Shown: one piece after another, positions 1 to 7,336 of the stretch
Numbering within the stretch: the stretch's first letter is position 1
How the letters are laid out: the number at the start of each line of letters is the position of its first letter
Source of the DNA: an uncultured Bacteroidales bacterium
GTDB taxonomy: Bacteria; Bacteroidota; Bacteroidia; Bacteroidales; UBA932
Length of the DNA: 8,900 bases
Reading direction: 5' to 3'
Assembly (NCBI GenBank): GCA_946405485.1
Contig: CAMJHJ010000091.1
Location: forward strand, 1-8,900
Position numbers and translations under genes: made by a program
The notes under the pieces: model-generated
Database searches by the model: none
Told to the model about the DNA's origin: nothing
What the model saw: only the letters and a program-made list of their open reading frames with translations

Positions 1-172
1 GCCCGCAGACGGAGTCCATGTCGCCGATGACGACATCCGGGACGATGCCTTTCTTCTCCAGCGTCTGGAGCGCTCCGTCGCAGCAGACGACGGAATCTGC
101 ATTCCGCAGCAGATATAGGGGATACTCCGTCCGGGGGAAGGATCCGTTGCAGACAATGGCGACCGTACTCAT
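1..172 (-). CDS. thiN: Thiamine pyrophosphokinase, N-terminal part (cut by window edge)
   Basis: Thiamine pyrophosphokinase transfers pyrophosphate from ATP to thiamine to give thiamine diphosphate in the cytoplasm. Only the first 57 codons are in the window; the gene continues past position 1. The translated start, MSTVAIVCNGSFP, followed by VVCCDGAL (residues 28-35) and PDVVIGDMDS (residues 45-54), matches the N-terminal nucleotide-binding domain of the family. Acidic D32, D51 and D53 sit where the family places its Mg/ATP-binding acids (CDGA and GDxDS motifs). The ATG at 172-170 lies 6 bp after the TAG stop of the permease-Fmt gene, so it is very probably the third gene of the alaS operon and may be translationally coupled. 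No clear Shine-Dalgarno sequence precedes it. The C-terminal thiamine-binding half cannot be seen, so intactness is unknown. The family call is firm; in Bacteroidota this gene more often sits beside a thiamine transporter, which may lie further left. Confidence 0.85.
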   Translation of the reverse strand, partial: MSTVAIVCNGSFPRTEYPLYLLRNADSVVCCDGALQTLEKKGIVPDVVIGDMDSVCG

Positions 173-178
173 AAAGGG

Positions 179-2629
179 CTAGGATTGGGACTCCGGGGCT
201 CTCGTCTTGGCAATCTCGGCCTTGGACGTGCCCGGAGTGCAATGGTATTTCCCGGCTTCGCGGAAGCCCAGAAGGAAGGCGCTCACATCCATCCGTTTCT
301 TGCCGGCGAGTTGGATGCTCTTCAGGCTGACGGCCCCGTCTTTAGTCCGGACCGCCAGGTAGGTCTTGCCGTCGGTGAGCAATTGTCCGGGCGTTTCGGG
401 TCCGTCGTATGCCATCTTTTCGGCAGAGAATACCTTCAGCTGCACAGGGGTGGACGCTCCGTCCGTCAACTCCGTGTAAGCCGTCGGATAGGGACTGAGG
501 CCCCGGATCAGGTTGTAGATATGGCGCGTGGTGTCGTCCCAGTCGATGTGGCAGAGGGCGCGGGTCAGTTTGGGTGCCGGACGGAGCGTCTCCGCACCCT
601 GGATGAAACTGCGCTGGATGCGCGTCTCGGCCGTGCCGTCCAGGATGCCCCTGACCGTCTCCAGGACCAGATCGGAACCCATCTCCATCAGGGCGTCGTG
701 TACGTCGCCGGCGGTATCGGTCTCGGCGATCTTGTATTCCTCTCGCAGGATGATGCCTCCCGTGTCGATGTCCTTGTCGATCATGAAGGTGGTCACGCCG
801 GTCATCGCCTCGCCGTTGATGACGGCCCAGTTGATCGGGGCGGCACCGCGGTATTGTGGCAGCAGGGCGGCGTGCAGGTTGAAGGTGCCCAGTTTCGGCA
901 TTTTCCAGACTTCCTCCGGCAGCATGCGGAAGGCCACGACGACGAAGAGGTCGGCTTTCCAAGCCTTCAGCTGCTCCAGGAACTCGGGATCTTTCAGTTT
1001 CAGCGGCTGGAGCACCGGGATGCCGTGCTCCACGGCGTATTTCTTGACGGCGCTCTCATTCACGCTCAGGCCTCGGCCGCTGGGCTTGTCGGCCACGGTC
1101 ACGACTCCGACCACCTTATGCCCGGCCTTGATGAGCTTATCCAGGGGAGCGACGGCGAATTCGGGCGTGCCCATGTAGACGATGCGGCTCTTGTGGAAAA
1201 TGCCGACGATCTTGCGCTTGAACTTGCGCCACTGGTTCTTGATCGTGTCGTTGCCCGACAGGGACGCATCATTGACTGCCTTCCAGGTCAGGTAGGCGCC
1301 GATGGGCAGCAGGACGGCCGTCGCGATGAAGGCGCCCTCGGCACCGTTGATGGCTCCGTCCTTGGCCAGCTTGGAGCCGATCGTGTCCACGATGTAGTAC
1401 AGGACGAAGAAGAGGACGGAAATGATGGCCGGTACACCCAGGCCGCCCCGGCGGACCAGCGCGCCGATCGGGGCGCCGATGAAGAACATGATGAAGCAGG
1501 CCAGCGCTTCCGCAAACTTGCGCAGGAACTCCAGGTCCGCCCGGCGGAGGTAGAACATGTACTCGTACGACTCGCGGGTGAAGGCGGTGATCTCGGAGAC
1601 CATCTGGTTGGCGTTCTCGGAGGCGTTGCGGTAGGCGCTTGCTTCCCGGGAAATGTCGCTCCACTGCAGCATCCTGTCGGAATGGAAGTCGGTCTTCACC
1701 CGGTTGACGAAGGAAGTGTCCAGCTGGTGATACTTGGAAAGGATGCCGTTGCTCATCAGGCGGTTGAACTGCTGTTCGCGGGTATCCCGCTCGATCTGCC
1801 GGAGCGAATCCTTTTCGTGTTTGAGCTGGACCACGTTCATGCACTTGATCTGGTCGCTGTACTTGGTGGAGTCGGTCTTCTCGAAGGCGTAGTTTTCCAG
1901 GGAGATCAGCATTTCCTGCTTGATGAAGTTGATCTTCTGCAGTTCCAGGGACGTGTCCCTGTATTTCATGGCATTGGTCTCCTGGTAGTTGGTGCCGTTG
2001 TAAAGCGTGAAGGTGAGATACTCCTTGGTGTCGGACATCTTCAGGCGGGCGGAGTCCGCCAGCATCAGGCCGACGTTGCCGCGGCCGCGGCTGTGGTCAT
2101 AGACCATGATCCCGTGCATCATCCCCGTCTTGTCGTCCGTGGACTCCGTACGCAGGACATAGCCCTCGATGCCGTCGTAGAAAGTTCCGGCCGGGATCTT
2201 GATCTCATCCTTGGTCTTGAGGATGTCGTCGTGGAGGGTGTAGATCTTGTTGTAGGAGTAGGGGACGAGGTTGTTGGACGAGAAGAAGGCGCCGACGGTG
2301 ATCAGGGCCGAAGCGAAGATGATGGGCATCATCACCCGCGTGACCGAGACGCCGGCGGCTTTGAGGGCGGTGAGTTCGCTGTGCTCGGCCAGCTGGCCCA
2401 TCACCATCATCGAGGAGAGGAGGGTGGCGAGCGGCAGGGCGAGCGGCAGGATCAGGAAACTGCCCCACATCAGGAACTCCGCGACGACTTTCAGGCTCAG
2501 TCCCTTGCCGACGAGTTCGTCGATGTAGAGCCAGAGCGACTGCATCATCAGGATGAACAAGACAATCAGAAGGATCGCGAAGAACGGTCCTATGAACGAC
2601 TTGAGTATGAAGCGGTCGATCCTTTTCAT
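179..2629 (-). CDS. fmt: LptF/LptG-type permease fused to methionyl-tRNA formyltransferase
   Basis: This 816-residue protein joins two normally separate proteins. Residues 1 to about 450 are a YjgP/YjgQ (LptF/LptG) permease, the inner-membrane part of the ABC exporter that moves lipopolysaccharide to the outer membrane. Helices lie near 11-37, 53-75 and 100-118, a periplasmic domain spans about 119-370, and further helices lie near 373-394, 398-418 and 430-450. The periplasmic part holds a charged helical stretch around 250-355. Residues 451-481 are a basic linker. Residues 482 to about 800 are methionyl-tRNA formyltransferase, which formylates initiator Met-tRNA using 10-formyltetrahydrofolate: RIVYMGTPEFAV (482-493), KPSGRG (515-520), NLHAALLPQYRGAAPI (584-599) with catalytic N584 and H586, and DTGG with D622. 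A C-terminal tRNA-binding domain follows (PAPKLTRALCHIDW, about 685-697). Both parts look complete. The ATG at 2629 opens directly on a typical first permease helix. The gene lies 37 bp after alaS and 6 bp before thiN. Which Lpt paralogue it is (LptF or LptG) cannot be settled. Confidence 0.93.
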   Translation of the reverse strand: MKRIDRFILKSFIGPFFAILLIVLFILMMQSLWLYIDELVGKGLSLKVVAEFLMWGSFLILPLALPLATLLSSMMVMGQLAEHSELTALKAAGVSVTRVMMPIIFASALITVGAFFSSNNLVPYSYNKIYTLHDDILKTKDEIKIPAGTFYDGIEGYVLRTESTDDKTGMMHGIMVYDHSRGRGNVGLMLADSARLKMSDTKEYLTFTLYNGTNYQETNAMKYRDTSLELQKINFIKQEMLISLENYAFEKTDSTKYSDQIKCMNVVQLKHEKDSLRQIERDTREQQFNRLMSNGILSKYHQLDTSFVNRVKTDFHSDRMLQWSDISREASAYRNASENANQMVSEITAFTRESYEYMFYLRRADLEFLRKFAEALACFIMFFIGAPIGALVRRGGLGVPAIISVLFFVLYYIVDTIGSKLAKDGAINGAEGAFIATAVLLPIGAYLTWKAVNDASLSGNDTIKNQWRKFKRKIVGIFHKSRIVYMGTPEFAVAPLDKLIKAGHKVVGVVTVADKPSGRGLSVNESAVKKYAVEHGIPVLQPLKLKDPEFLEQLKAWKADLFVVVAFRMLPEEVWKMPKLGTFNLHAALLPQYRGAAPINWAVINGEAMTGVTTFMIDKDIDTGGIILREEYKIAETDTAGDVHDALMEMGSDLVLETVRGILDGTAETRIQRSFIQGAETLRPAPKLTRALCHIDWDDTTRHIYNLIRGLSPYPTAYTELTDGASTPVQLKVFSAEKMAYDGPETPGQLLTDGKTYLAVRTKDGAVSLKSIQLAGKKRMDVSAFLLGFREAGKYHCTPGTSKAEIAKTRAPESQS
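1187..1279 (-). other. Linker joining permease and formyltransferase domains
   Basis: This stretch codes for residues 451-481, after the last permease helix (ending near LTWK, 450) and before the first Fmt strand (RIVYMG, 482-487). It holds the core NQWRKFKRKIVGIFHK and is rich in Lys and Arg, as expected for a segment on the cytoplasmic side of the membrane. There is no stop codon and no in-frame ATG, GTG or TTG. The first in-frame ATG is M486 (1174-1172), inside the Fmt fold, where starting would delete most of strand 1. I see no Shine-Dalgarno-like run ahead of it. The formyltransferase therefore has no evident way to be made separately, short of proteolysis. Confidence 0.8.
2427..2450. 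repeat. Perfect 12-bp tandem duplication in permease helix 2
   Basis: GCGAGCGGCAGG occurs twice back to back (2427-2438 and 2439-2450). On the minus strand it codes for the repeated peptide LPLA-LPLA in the second membrane helix (about residues 61-68). A repeat of this region's Leu/Pro/Ala pattern is natural for the family, so this is probably codon reuse or a small slippage event, in frame and harmless. Confidence 0.6.
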
Positions 2630-2666
2630 CGTCGGCGGGGGCGCTGGGGTCAGACGGGATTGAAAA
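2630..2666. other. Short gap between alaS and the permease-fmt gene
   Basis: This 37-bp gap separates the alaS stop codon from the ATG of the fusion gene on the same strand. I see no -7 box (TAnnTTTG), no terminator-like hairpin followed by T residues and no strong Shine-Dalgarno sequence. It fits simple read-through within one operon. Confidence 0.5.
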
Positions 2667-5282
2667 CTAACAGGTCGCGGCAGCCTTCAGTGCCTCCAGG
2701 GCGCTAGCAAGGCCGTTTACGTCCTTGCCGCCGGCCGAGGCCAGGCCCGGCTGGCCGCCGCCACCGCCCTGGATACATTTGGCGGCTTCGCGGATATCCT
2801 TACCGGCGTTCTTGCCTGCGGCGACGAGATCCTGGGAGTACATCAGCAGCAGCTGCGGCTTGCCCTCGTACTCGAAGGCGGCGCAGACGGCCAGGTTCTT
2901 GGCCTGGGCCTGGATGGCCGTCGCGGCATTCCGCAACATGGACGGATCCACGCTCATCGTCAGGACGGCGACCCGGACGCCATTCACCTCCAGGGCTCCT
3001 TCCTCGATCTTGCGCGCCAGTTCCGCCGCTTTCTGTTTGGCGAGTTCCTCCGCCTGCTTCTTGTAGGTCGCGTTTTCGGAAATCATCTTCTGGATGGCGC
3101 CTGCGAGGTCCGGGACGTTGTTGAAGAAACTCCGGGCCGTCTTGATCGAAGCGGCCATGCCCTCCACGAGGGTTTCCGCCTCTTCGCCGGTGACGGCCTC
3201 GATCCGGCGGATGCCGGCCGCGATGGCCGCTTCGCTGACGATGCGGAAGAAACCGATATTGCCGGTGGCGCCGGTATGGCAGCCGCCGCACAGTTCGACG
3301 CTGTCGCCGAACTTGACGACGCGGACGACATCGCCGTATTTCTCACCGAACAGGGCCATCGCACCCATCGCGCGGGCCTCTTCCATCGAGGCGCTGCGGT
3401 TCTCGCGGAGCGGATGGTTCTCCCGGATCAGGGCGTTGACGCGGCGTTCGACCTGGACGATCTGCTCGTCGGAAAGTTTCTCGAAATGCGAGAAGTCGAA
3501 ACGGAAGTATTTGTCACAGACGAAAGAGCCCTTCTGCTCGACATGGGTGCCGAGGATTTCGCGCAGGGCCTGGTGCAGCAGGTGGGTGCAGCTGTGGTTG
3601 GCCGCGATCTTGCGCCGGCGGGCGGCGTCGACGACCAGGGTGAAGCGGCCGGTGCAGTCGGCGGGAATGCGCTCTGCGATATGGATCGTCAGGTCGTTCT
3701 CCTTGACCGTGTTGAGGATGGCGATCTTCTCGCCGTCTTCCGCGACGATGTAACCGGTGTCACCGACTTCGCCGCCCATCTCGCCGTAGAAAGGCGTGCG
3801 GTCGAAGACCAGCTGGAGCATCTCCTTGTTTTTCTGCTTGACGGTGCGCTGCTTGAGGAGCACCGCGCCCTCGACGGTCGTGGTGTCGTAGCCGGCGAAT
3901 TCCACCTCGCCCTCATGGTACTCGGTCCAGTCGCCGAATTCGTTGGCGGTGGCGTTGCGGGCGCGCTCCTTCTGCTTCTGCAGCTCGACGTTGAAGCCGT
4001 CCAGGTCCACGGTGAAGCCGTGCTCGGCGGCGATCAGCTGCGTCAGGTCGATCGGGAAACCATAGGTGTCATAAAGCTTGAAGGCGTCAGGGCCAGCGAT
4101 GACCTTGGCGGCCTTGGATTTCTCCATGTATTCATCCATCAGGGAGATACCGCGGTCCAGGGTCTTCAGGAAAGCCAGCTCCTCCTCACGGATGACGCTT
4201 TCGATGAGTTTCTGCTGCTTGGGCAGCTCGGGATAAGCCTCGCCCATATCGCTGATCAACTGCGGGACCAGCCGGCAGAGGAAAGGCTCGTTGAAGCCGA
4301 GGAAAGTGTAGCCGTAACGCACGGCCCGGCGCAGGATGCGGCGGATGACATAGCCGGCCTTGACGTTGCCCGGCAGCTGTCCGTCAGCGATGGAGAAGGA
4401 AATCGTGCGGACGTGGTCGGCGATGACGCGCATCGCGACATCGGTGTCGGCGCTCTCCCCGTACTTGTGGCCGGAGAGCTCCTCGATCTTGGAGAGCATG
4501 CCGGTGAATACGTCGGAATCGTAGTTGGAATTCTTGCCCTGGAGGACGGCGCAGAGGCGTTCGAAGCCCATACCCGTGTCGATGTTCTTGGCCGGGAGCG
4601 GCTCCAGGTGACCATCCGCCTTGCGGTTGAACTGCATGAAGACCAGGTTCCAGATTTCGATGACGTGGGGGTCGCTCTGGTTGACCAGGTCCTTTCCGGG
4701 GATGCCGGAGGCTTTCTCCTCGGCGGTGCGGATATCGATGTGGATCTCGGAACAGGGGCCGCAGGGGCCGGTGTCGCCCATCTCCCAGAAATTGTCATGC
4801 TTGTTGCCCAGGAGGATGCGGTCCGCGGGCAGGTGCTTCAGCCAGGCGTCGCGGGCTTCCGTATCCAGGGTGGTACCGTCCTCGGCGCTGCCCTCGAAAA
4901 CGGTCGCATAGAGCAGCTTGGGATCGATGCCGTAGACCTCCGTCAAGAGCTCCCAGGCCCAGTCGATGGCCTCCGTCTTGAAGTAGTCTCCGAAGCTCCA
5001 GTTGCCAAGCATCTCGAACATCGTATGGTGGTAGGTGTCGTGTCCGACTTCTTCGAGGTCGTTGTGCTTTCCGCTGACGCGCAGGCATTTCTGCGAGTCG
5101 GTCGCCCGCTTGAACTTCGGTGCGGCGTTGCCCAGGAAGATATCCTTGAACTGGTTCATGCCGGCATTGGTAAACATGAGCGTGGGGTCGTTCTTGACCA
5201 CCATGGGCGCGGAGGGGACGATCGTGTGCCCCTTGGAAGCGAAGAAATCCAGGAATTTCTGTCTTATTTCTTTTGATGTCAT
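2667..5282 (-). CDS. alaS: Alanine--tRNA ligase
   Basis: AlaRS charges tRNA-Ala with alanine in the cytoplasm and hydrolyses mischarged Ser- or Gly-tRNA. The protein is 871 residues, a normal length. The catalytic domain runs from [19 protein letters not shown], with [17 protein letters not shown] (31-47), [18 protein letters not shown] (85-102), CGPCSEIH (174-181) and DTGMGFERL (235-243). The tRNA-binding domain follows to about 440. The editing domain carries the metal site H563xxxH567 and C665xxxH669 (in CGGCHTG). The C-terminal C-Ala domain has the glycine-rich [16 protein letters not shown] near 839-854. I chose the ATG at 5282-5280 because AAAGG lies 6 nt before it and MTSKEIRQ is the usual Bacteroidota start. 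An upstream in-frame TTG (5303) falls at about the predicted transcription start and a second ATG (5288) abuts the AAAGG, so both are unlikely. It is the first gene of the leftward operon, and all motifs are intact. Confidence 0.97.
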   Translation of the reverse strand: MTSKEIRQKFLDFFASKGHTIVPSAPMVVKNDPTLMFTNAGMNQFKDIFLGNAAPKFKRATDSQKCLRVSGKHNDLEEVGHDTYHHTMFEMLGNWSFGDYFKTEAIDWAWELLTEVYGIDPKLLYATVFEGSAEDGTTLDTEARDAWLKHLPADRILLGNKHDNFWEMGDTGPCGPCSEIHIDIRTAEEKASGIPGKDLVNQSDPHVIEIWNLVFMQFNRKADGHLEPLPAKNIDTGMGFERLCAVLQGKNSNYDSDVFTGMLSKIEELSGHKYGESADTDVAMRVIADHVRTISFSIADGQLPGNVKAGYVIRRILRRAVRYGYTFLGFNEPFLCRLVPQLISDMGEAYPELPKQQKLIESVIREEELAFLKTLDRGISLMDEYMEKSKAAKVIAGPDAFKLYDTYGFPIDLTQLIAAEHGFTVDLDGFNVELQKQKERARNATANEFGDWTEYHEGEVEFAGYDTTTVEGAVLLKQRTVKQKNKEMLQLVFDRTPFYGEMGGEVGDTGYIVAEDGEKIAILNTVKENDLTIHIAERIPADCTGRFTLVVDAARRRKIAANHSCTHLLHQALREILGTHVEQKGSFVCDKYFRFDFSHFEKLSDEQIVQVERRVNALIRENHPLRENRSASMEEARAMGAMALFGEKYGDVVRVVKFGDSVELCGGCHTGATGNIGFFRIVSEAAIAAGIRRIEAVTGEEAETLVEGMAASIKTARSFFNNVPDLAGAIQKMISENATYKKQAEELAKQKAAELARKIEEGALEVNGVRVAVLTMSVDPSMLRNAATAIQAQAKNLAVCAAFEYEGKPQLLLMYSQDLVAAGKNAGKDIREAAKCIQGGGGGQPGLASAGGKDVNGLASALEALKAAATC

Positions 5283-5288
5283 AGTCAT

Positions 5289-5293
5289 CCTTT
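5289..5293 (-). promoter_or_regulatory. Ribosome binding site that fixes the alaS start
   Basis: AAAGG on the minus strand stands 6 nt before the ATG at 5282-5280 and directly touches the alternative ATG at 5288-5286. Normal spacing favours the 5282 start. Confidence 0.6.
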
Positions 5294-5297
5294 GTTG

Positions 5298-5311
5298 ATG
5301 CAAAATGCAAA
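5298..5311. repeat. Tandem heptamer ATGCAAA at the alaS promoter
   Basis: Two adjoining perfect copies of ATGCAAA (5298-5304 and 5305-5311) lie at the predicted alaS transcription start and run into its -7 box. They could be a small operator or chance in AT-rich DNA; no function can be assigned. Confidence 0.5.
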
Positions 5312-5315
5312 ATTA
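5308..5315 (-). promoter_or_regulatory. Bacteroidota-type -7 box of the alaS operon
   Basis: Read on the minus strand the bases are TAATTTTG, an exact match to the Bacteroidota -7 consensus TAnnTTTG. Transcription should begin a few bases downstream, near 5301-5304, giving a leader of about 20 nt before the alaS ATG at 5282. I see no clear TTTG -33 element at the usual distance; the upstream spacer is an almost pure A/T tract. The box overlaps a tandem ATGCAAA repeat. Confidence 0.65.
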
Positions 5316-5337
5316 GCTAAAAAAATAAAAAAAGAGG

Positions 5338-5345
5338 TATATTTG
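5338..5345 (+). promoter_or_regulatory. Bacteroidota-type -7 box of the rightward operon
   Basis: TATATTTG is an exact match to TAnnTTTG. Transcription should start near 5350-5353, leaving a leader of about 17 nt before the ATG at 5369. No obvious TTTG -33 element is present; upstream lies the A-rich tract (about 5318-5333) shared with the alaS promoter. With the opposing box at 5308-5315 it forms a compact divergent promoter, the two -7 boxes being 22 bp apart. Confidence 0.65.
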
Positions 5346-5368
5346 CGTTCTGCAGGCATCTAAATCCC

Positions 5369-6379
5369 ATGTCCGAGCCCAAGAAATTCGATCTCAATCC
5401 CGAGACCCTTTTTTACGATCTCTCGTCGGAGCCCATCCTCCGGCGCCTGGTCCGCTATGGGCTGCTTTTCCTCGCCAGCCTGTTGCTGGCGATGCTCTAT
5501 TTCTGGATTCTTTTCGGCGTGCTGGGACTGGATACGCCCAAGACGGCCATCTTAAAGAGCCGGAACGACCGCTGGACGGCCCGCATGGCCGTGATGAACC
5601 GCGACCTGGACCGCAGCGAGGAGACGCTCCGGGACTTGGAAATGCGTGGCGGCGACGTCTACCGTTCCATCTTCGGCATGTCCCGGCTGCCAGCCGGCAT
5701 CCTCGGTGAAGACCTGGCCGTGAGCGGGGCCGAAGGGGTGCTGGAGGAAATCGGCCGCAACAGCCTGCTGCGGGGCACTTACCTGCGCCTGGACCGGCTG
5801 ACGAAACGGACCTACCTGCAGAGCAAATCCTTCGACGAAGTGGCCGCCCTGTCCAAACGGGCCGGCGACATGGCCTCCTGCATCCCGGCCATCCCGCCGA
5901 TCGAACCGGACCCCCGCCATTACAATATTTCCAGTCCCTTCGGCGTGCGGACAGATCCGGTCTACGGTGACTCCCGGATGCACACGGGCGTGGATTTTTC
6001 TACCAGGAAAGGGACCCCGATCTATGCGACGGGAGACGGGACGGTCGAGTCCGCCCAGTTCCTGTTCACCGGCTACGGCAACGTCGTGACGATCAACCAC
6101 GGCTTCGGCTATAAGACGATGTACGCCCACATGAACGAGGTCTTCGTCGTGGAGGGGATGCCGATCAAACGCGGCCAGTGCATCGGCACGGTCGGACGCT
6201 CCGGCAAGGCGACGGGAGACCATCTCCACTACGAAGTCCTGTACCGGGACAACAAGGTCAACCCGGCCAATTTCTATGACCTTTCGATGAGCAAGACGGA
6301 ATACGCCACGATGGTGCAGAAACGCGAGGAAGAGTCCCCCGCGGTGCTGCGCTCGGGTTTCCGTGTCAGAAGCAGATAA
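5369..6379 (+). CDS. Membrane-anchored M23 (LytM-type) metallopeptidase, copy 1
   Basis: M23 peptidases are zinc endopeptidases that cut peptidoglycan cross-bridges or stem peptides; some family members act as regulators. The 336-residue protein has a short cytoplasmic N-terminus, one membrane helix near 29-52 (LLFLASLLLAMLYFWILFG), a helical segment (about 60-170) with DVYRSIFGMSRLP (96-108), and a C-terminal LytM domain (about 187-305). Zinc ligands H205 and D209 (in HTGVDF) and H287 (in HLHYE), and the catalytic-type H254 (YAHM) and H285, are all present. It is therefore probably an active hydrolase facing the periplasm. The ATG at 5369 follows the promoter by a short leader. It is the first gene of its operon and is followed after 1 bp by a second M23 gene. 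An M23 gene beside alaS is an arrangement I know from Bacteroidota. The true substrate is unknown. Confidence 0.92.
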   Translation: MSEPKKFDLNPETLFYDLSSEPILRRLVRYGLLFLASLLLAMLYFWILFGVLGLDTPKTAILKSRNDRWTARMAVMNRDLDRSEETLRDLEMRGGDVYRSIFGMSRLPAGILGEDLAVSGAEGVLEEIGRNSLLRGTYLRLDRLTKRTYLQSKSFDEVAALSKRAGDMASCIPAIPPIEPDPRHYNISSPFGVRTDPVYGDSRMHTGVDFSTRKGTPIYATGDGTVESAQFLFTGYGNVVTINHGFGYKTMYAHMNEVFVVEGMPIKRGQCIGTVGRSGKATGDHLHYEVLYRDNKVNPANFYDLSMSKTEYATMVQKREEESPAVLRSGFRVRSR

Positions 6380-6380
6380 G

Positions 6381-7322
6381 ATGATGGCAGCGGAAAAGAT
6401 CAAAGCAACGTTGAAGCGATTCAAGGAGGCGCACCGCACCTTCTGGCGCGTCCTCGTCGGCGTGGTCAAATACGCTCTGCTGTCCGTCCTGATGGCGGCG
6501 GTGTACTATGCCATCTTTGCCGCCTTCGTCAGCACCGATACGGAAAAGCGGCTTCATAAGGAAAACAAGCTTTATGAGAAGCTGTATCCCGGGATGCAGG
6601 AACGGGAAGCGCTGGTCTCCGATGTGATCGACTATCTCCAGCTCCGGGACGCTAAGATTTACAAGGATGTCTTCTACGCCTCTGCGCCCACCCTCGATCC
6701 CGTCGCGACCACGGAATTCTTCTCCGGAAGCGATACGATCCCGGACCGCAACATCTTGAAATACACGGCCATGAAGGCCGATGCCCTGCTTTCCGCCGCA
6801 GACCGCGTGGAGGCGGCGATGCAGGAAGTCGCCGCGAAATACGGCCAGGCGCTGCCTCCGCTTTCTCTGCCACTCTCAGGCATTTCCTATGTGCAGGTAG
6901 GCGCCTCCGTCGGGGACCGGATGAATCCTTTTTACAAGGTGAACGCCCGGCACAACGGGCTGGATATCATCGCTTCCCAGGGGGATCCGGTATACGCCGC
7001 GGCCAAAGGCCGGGTGTCGTCGGTCGTCCGCTCTTTCAAAGGCGAAGGCAACGTCGTGGAGATCACCCACGGGGACGGTTATGTGACCCGCTACTGCCAT
7101 CTGGGCGACATCCATGTATCGCAGGGGCAGACGGTCGCCGTCGGCAAGAAGATCGCTTCGGTCGGCCTATCCGGCAATTCCCTCGTCCCTCACCTGCATT
7201 TCGAGGTCCTCAAGGACGGGGAGTACCGGGACCCCGTGCATTATTTCTTCGCTTCGGTCTCCCCGTCCGACTATGCGAACATGCTTTATATGTCGGTAAA
7301 TACCGGACAATCAATGGATTAA
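6381..7322 (+). CDS. Membrane-anchored M23 (LytM-type) metallopeptidase, copy 2
   Basis: This second M23 peptidase, 313 residues from the ATG at 6381, has the same plan as its upstream neighbour: basic cytoplasmic N-terminus, one helix near 28-50 (YALLSVLMAAVYYAIFAAF), a helical linker with KIYKDVFYASAP (93-104) and a C-terminal LytM domain. Zinc ligands H191 and D195 (HNGLD) and H273 (HLHFE), and the catalytic-type H240 (YCHLG) and H271, are kept. Both proteins end with a similar element (EYATM in copy 1, DYANM here), so they look like old tandem duplicates. The usual S-x-FGxR entry motif has drifted to VGASVGDRMNP. The ATG at 6381 is 1 bp after the TAA of copy 1; a GTG at 6363 would add six residues and overlap copy 1 by 17 bp, which is less likely. 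Both are probably made together and may act as a pair in the envelope. Confidence 0.9.
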   Translation: MMAAEKIKATLKRFKEAHRTFWRVLVGVVKYALLSVLMAAVYYAIFAAFVSTDTEKRLHKENKLYEKLYPGMQEREALVSDVIDYLQLRDAKIYKDVFYASAPTLDPVATTEFFSGSDTIPDRNILKYTAMKADALLSAADRVEAAMQEVAAKYGQALPPLSLPLSGISYVQVGASVGDRMNPFYKVNARHNGLDIIASQGDPVYAAAKGRVSSVVRSFKGEGNVVEITHGDGYVTRYCHLGDIHVSQGQTVAVGKKIASVGLSGNSLVPHLHFEVLKDGEYRDPVHYFFASVSPSDYANMLYMSVNTGQSMD

Positions 7323-7336
7323 AATCTTCCTTCAAG

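Noticed and set aside
1150..1280. A sequencing frameshift as the cause of the permease-fmt fusion
   Set aside because: Both domains are in one frame with a continuous plausible linker, and no alternative ATG exists in other frames near the junction. An assembly error is still possible in principle, so reads should be checked.
2427..2450. Tandem 12-bp repeat as a phase-variation tract
   Set aside because: Two copies of a 12-bp unit keep the reading frame whatever the copy number and are too few to slip often; the LPLA pattern suits the membrane helix.
185..2707. A plus-strand open frame of 840 codons lying antisense to the permease-fmt gene
   Set aside because: It mirrors a GC-rich gene whose codon pattern removes stops from the opposite strand. 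The translation is low-complexity in Gly, Asp, Val, His and Gln with no recognisable motif, while the minus strand codes for two clear conserved domains.
3276..5276. A plus-strand open frame of 666 codons antisense to alaS
   Set aside because: Same cause: a shadow of alaS, which is intact with every family motif. The antisense product is compositionally biased and matches nothing I recognise.
5283..5303. Longer AlaS starting at the TTG at 5303 or the ATG at 5288
   Set aside because: The TTG lies at about the predicted transcription start and the ATG at 5288 touches the AAAGG ribosome site. The ATG at 5282 has correct spacing and the usual family N-terminus.
6363..6380. GTG start at 6363 for the second M23 peptidase
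   Set aside because: It would overlap the first M23 gene by 17 bp and add MSEADK with no sign of conservation. An ATG directly after the preceding stop codon is simpler, though I cannot exclude the GTG.
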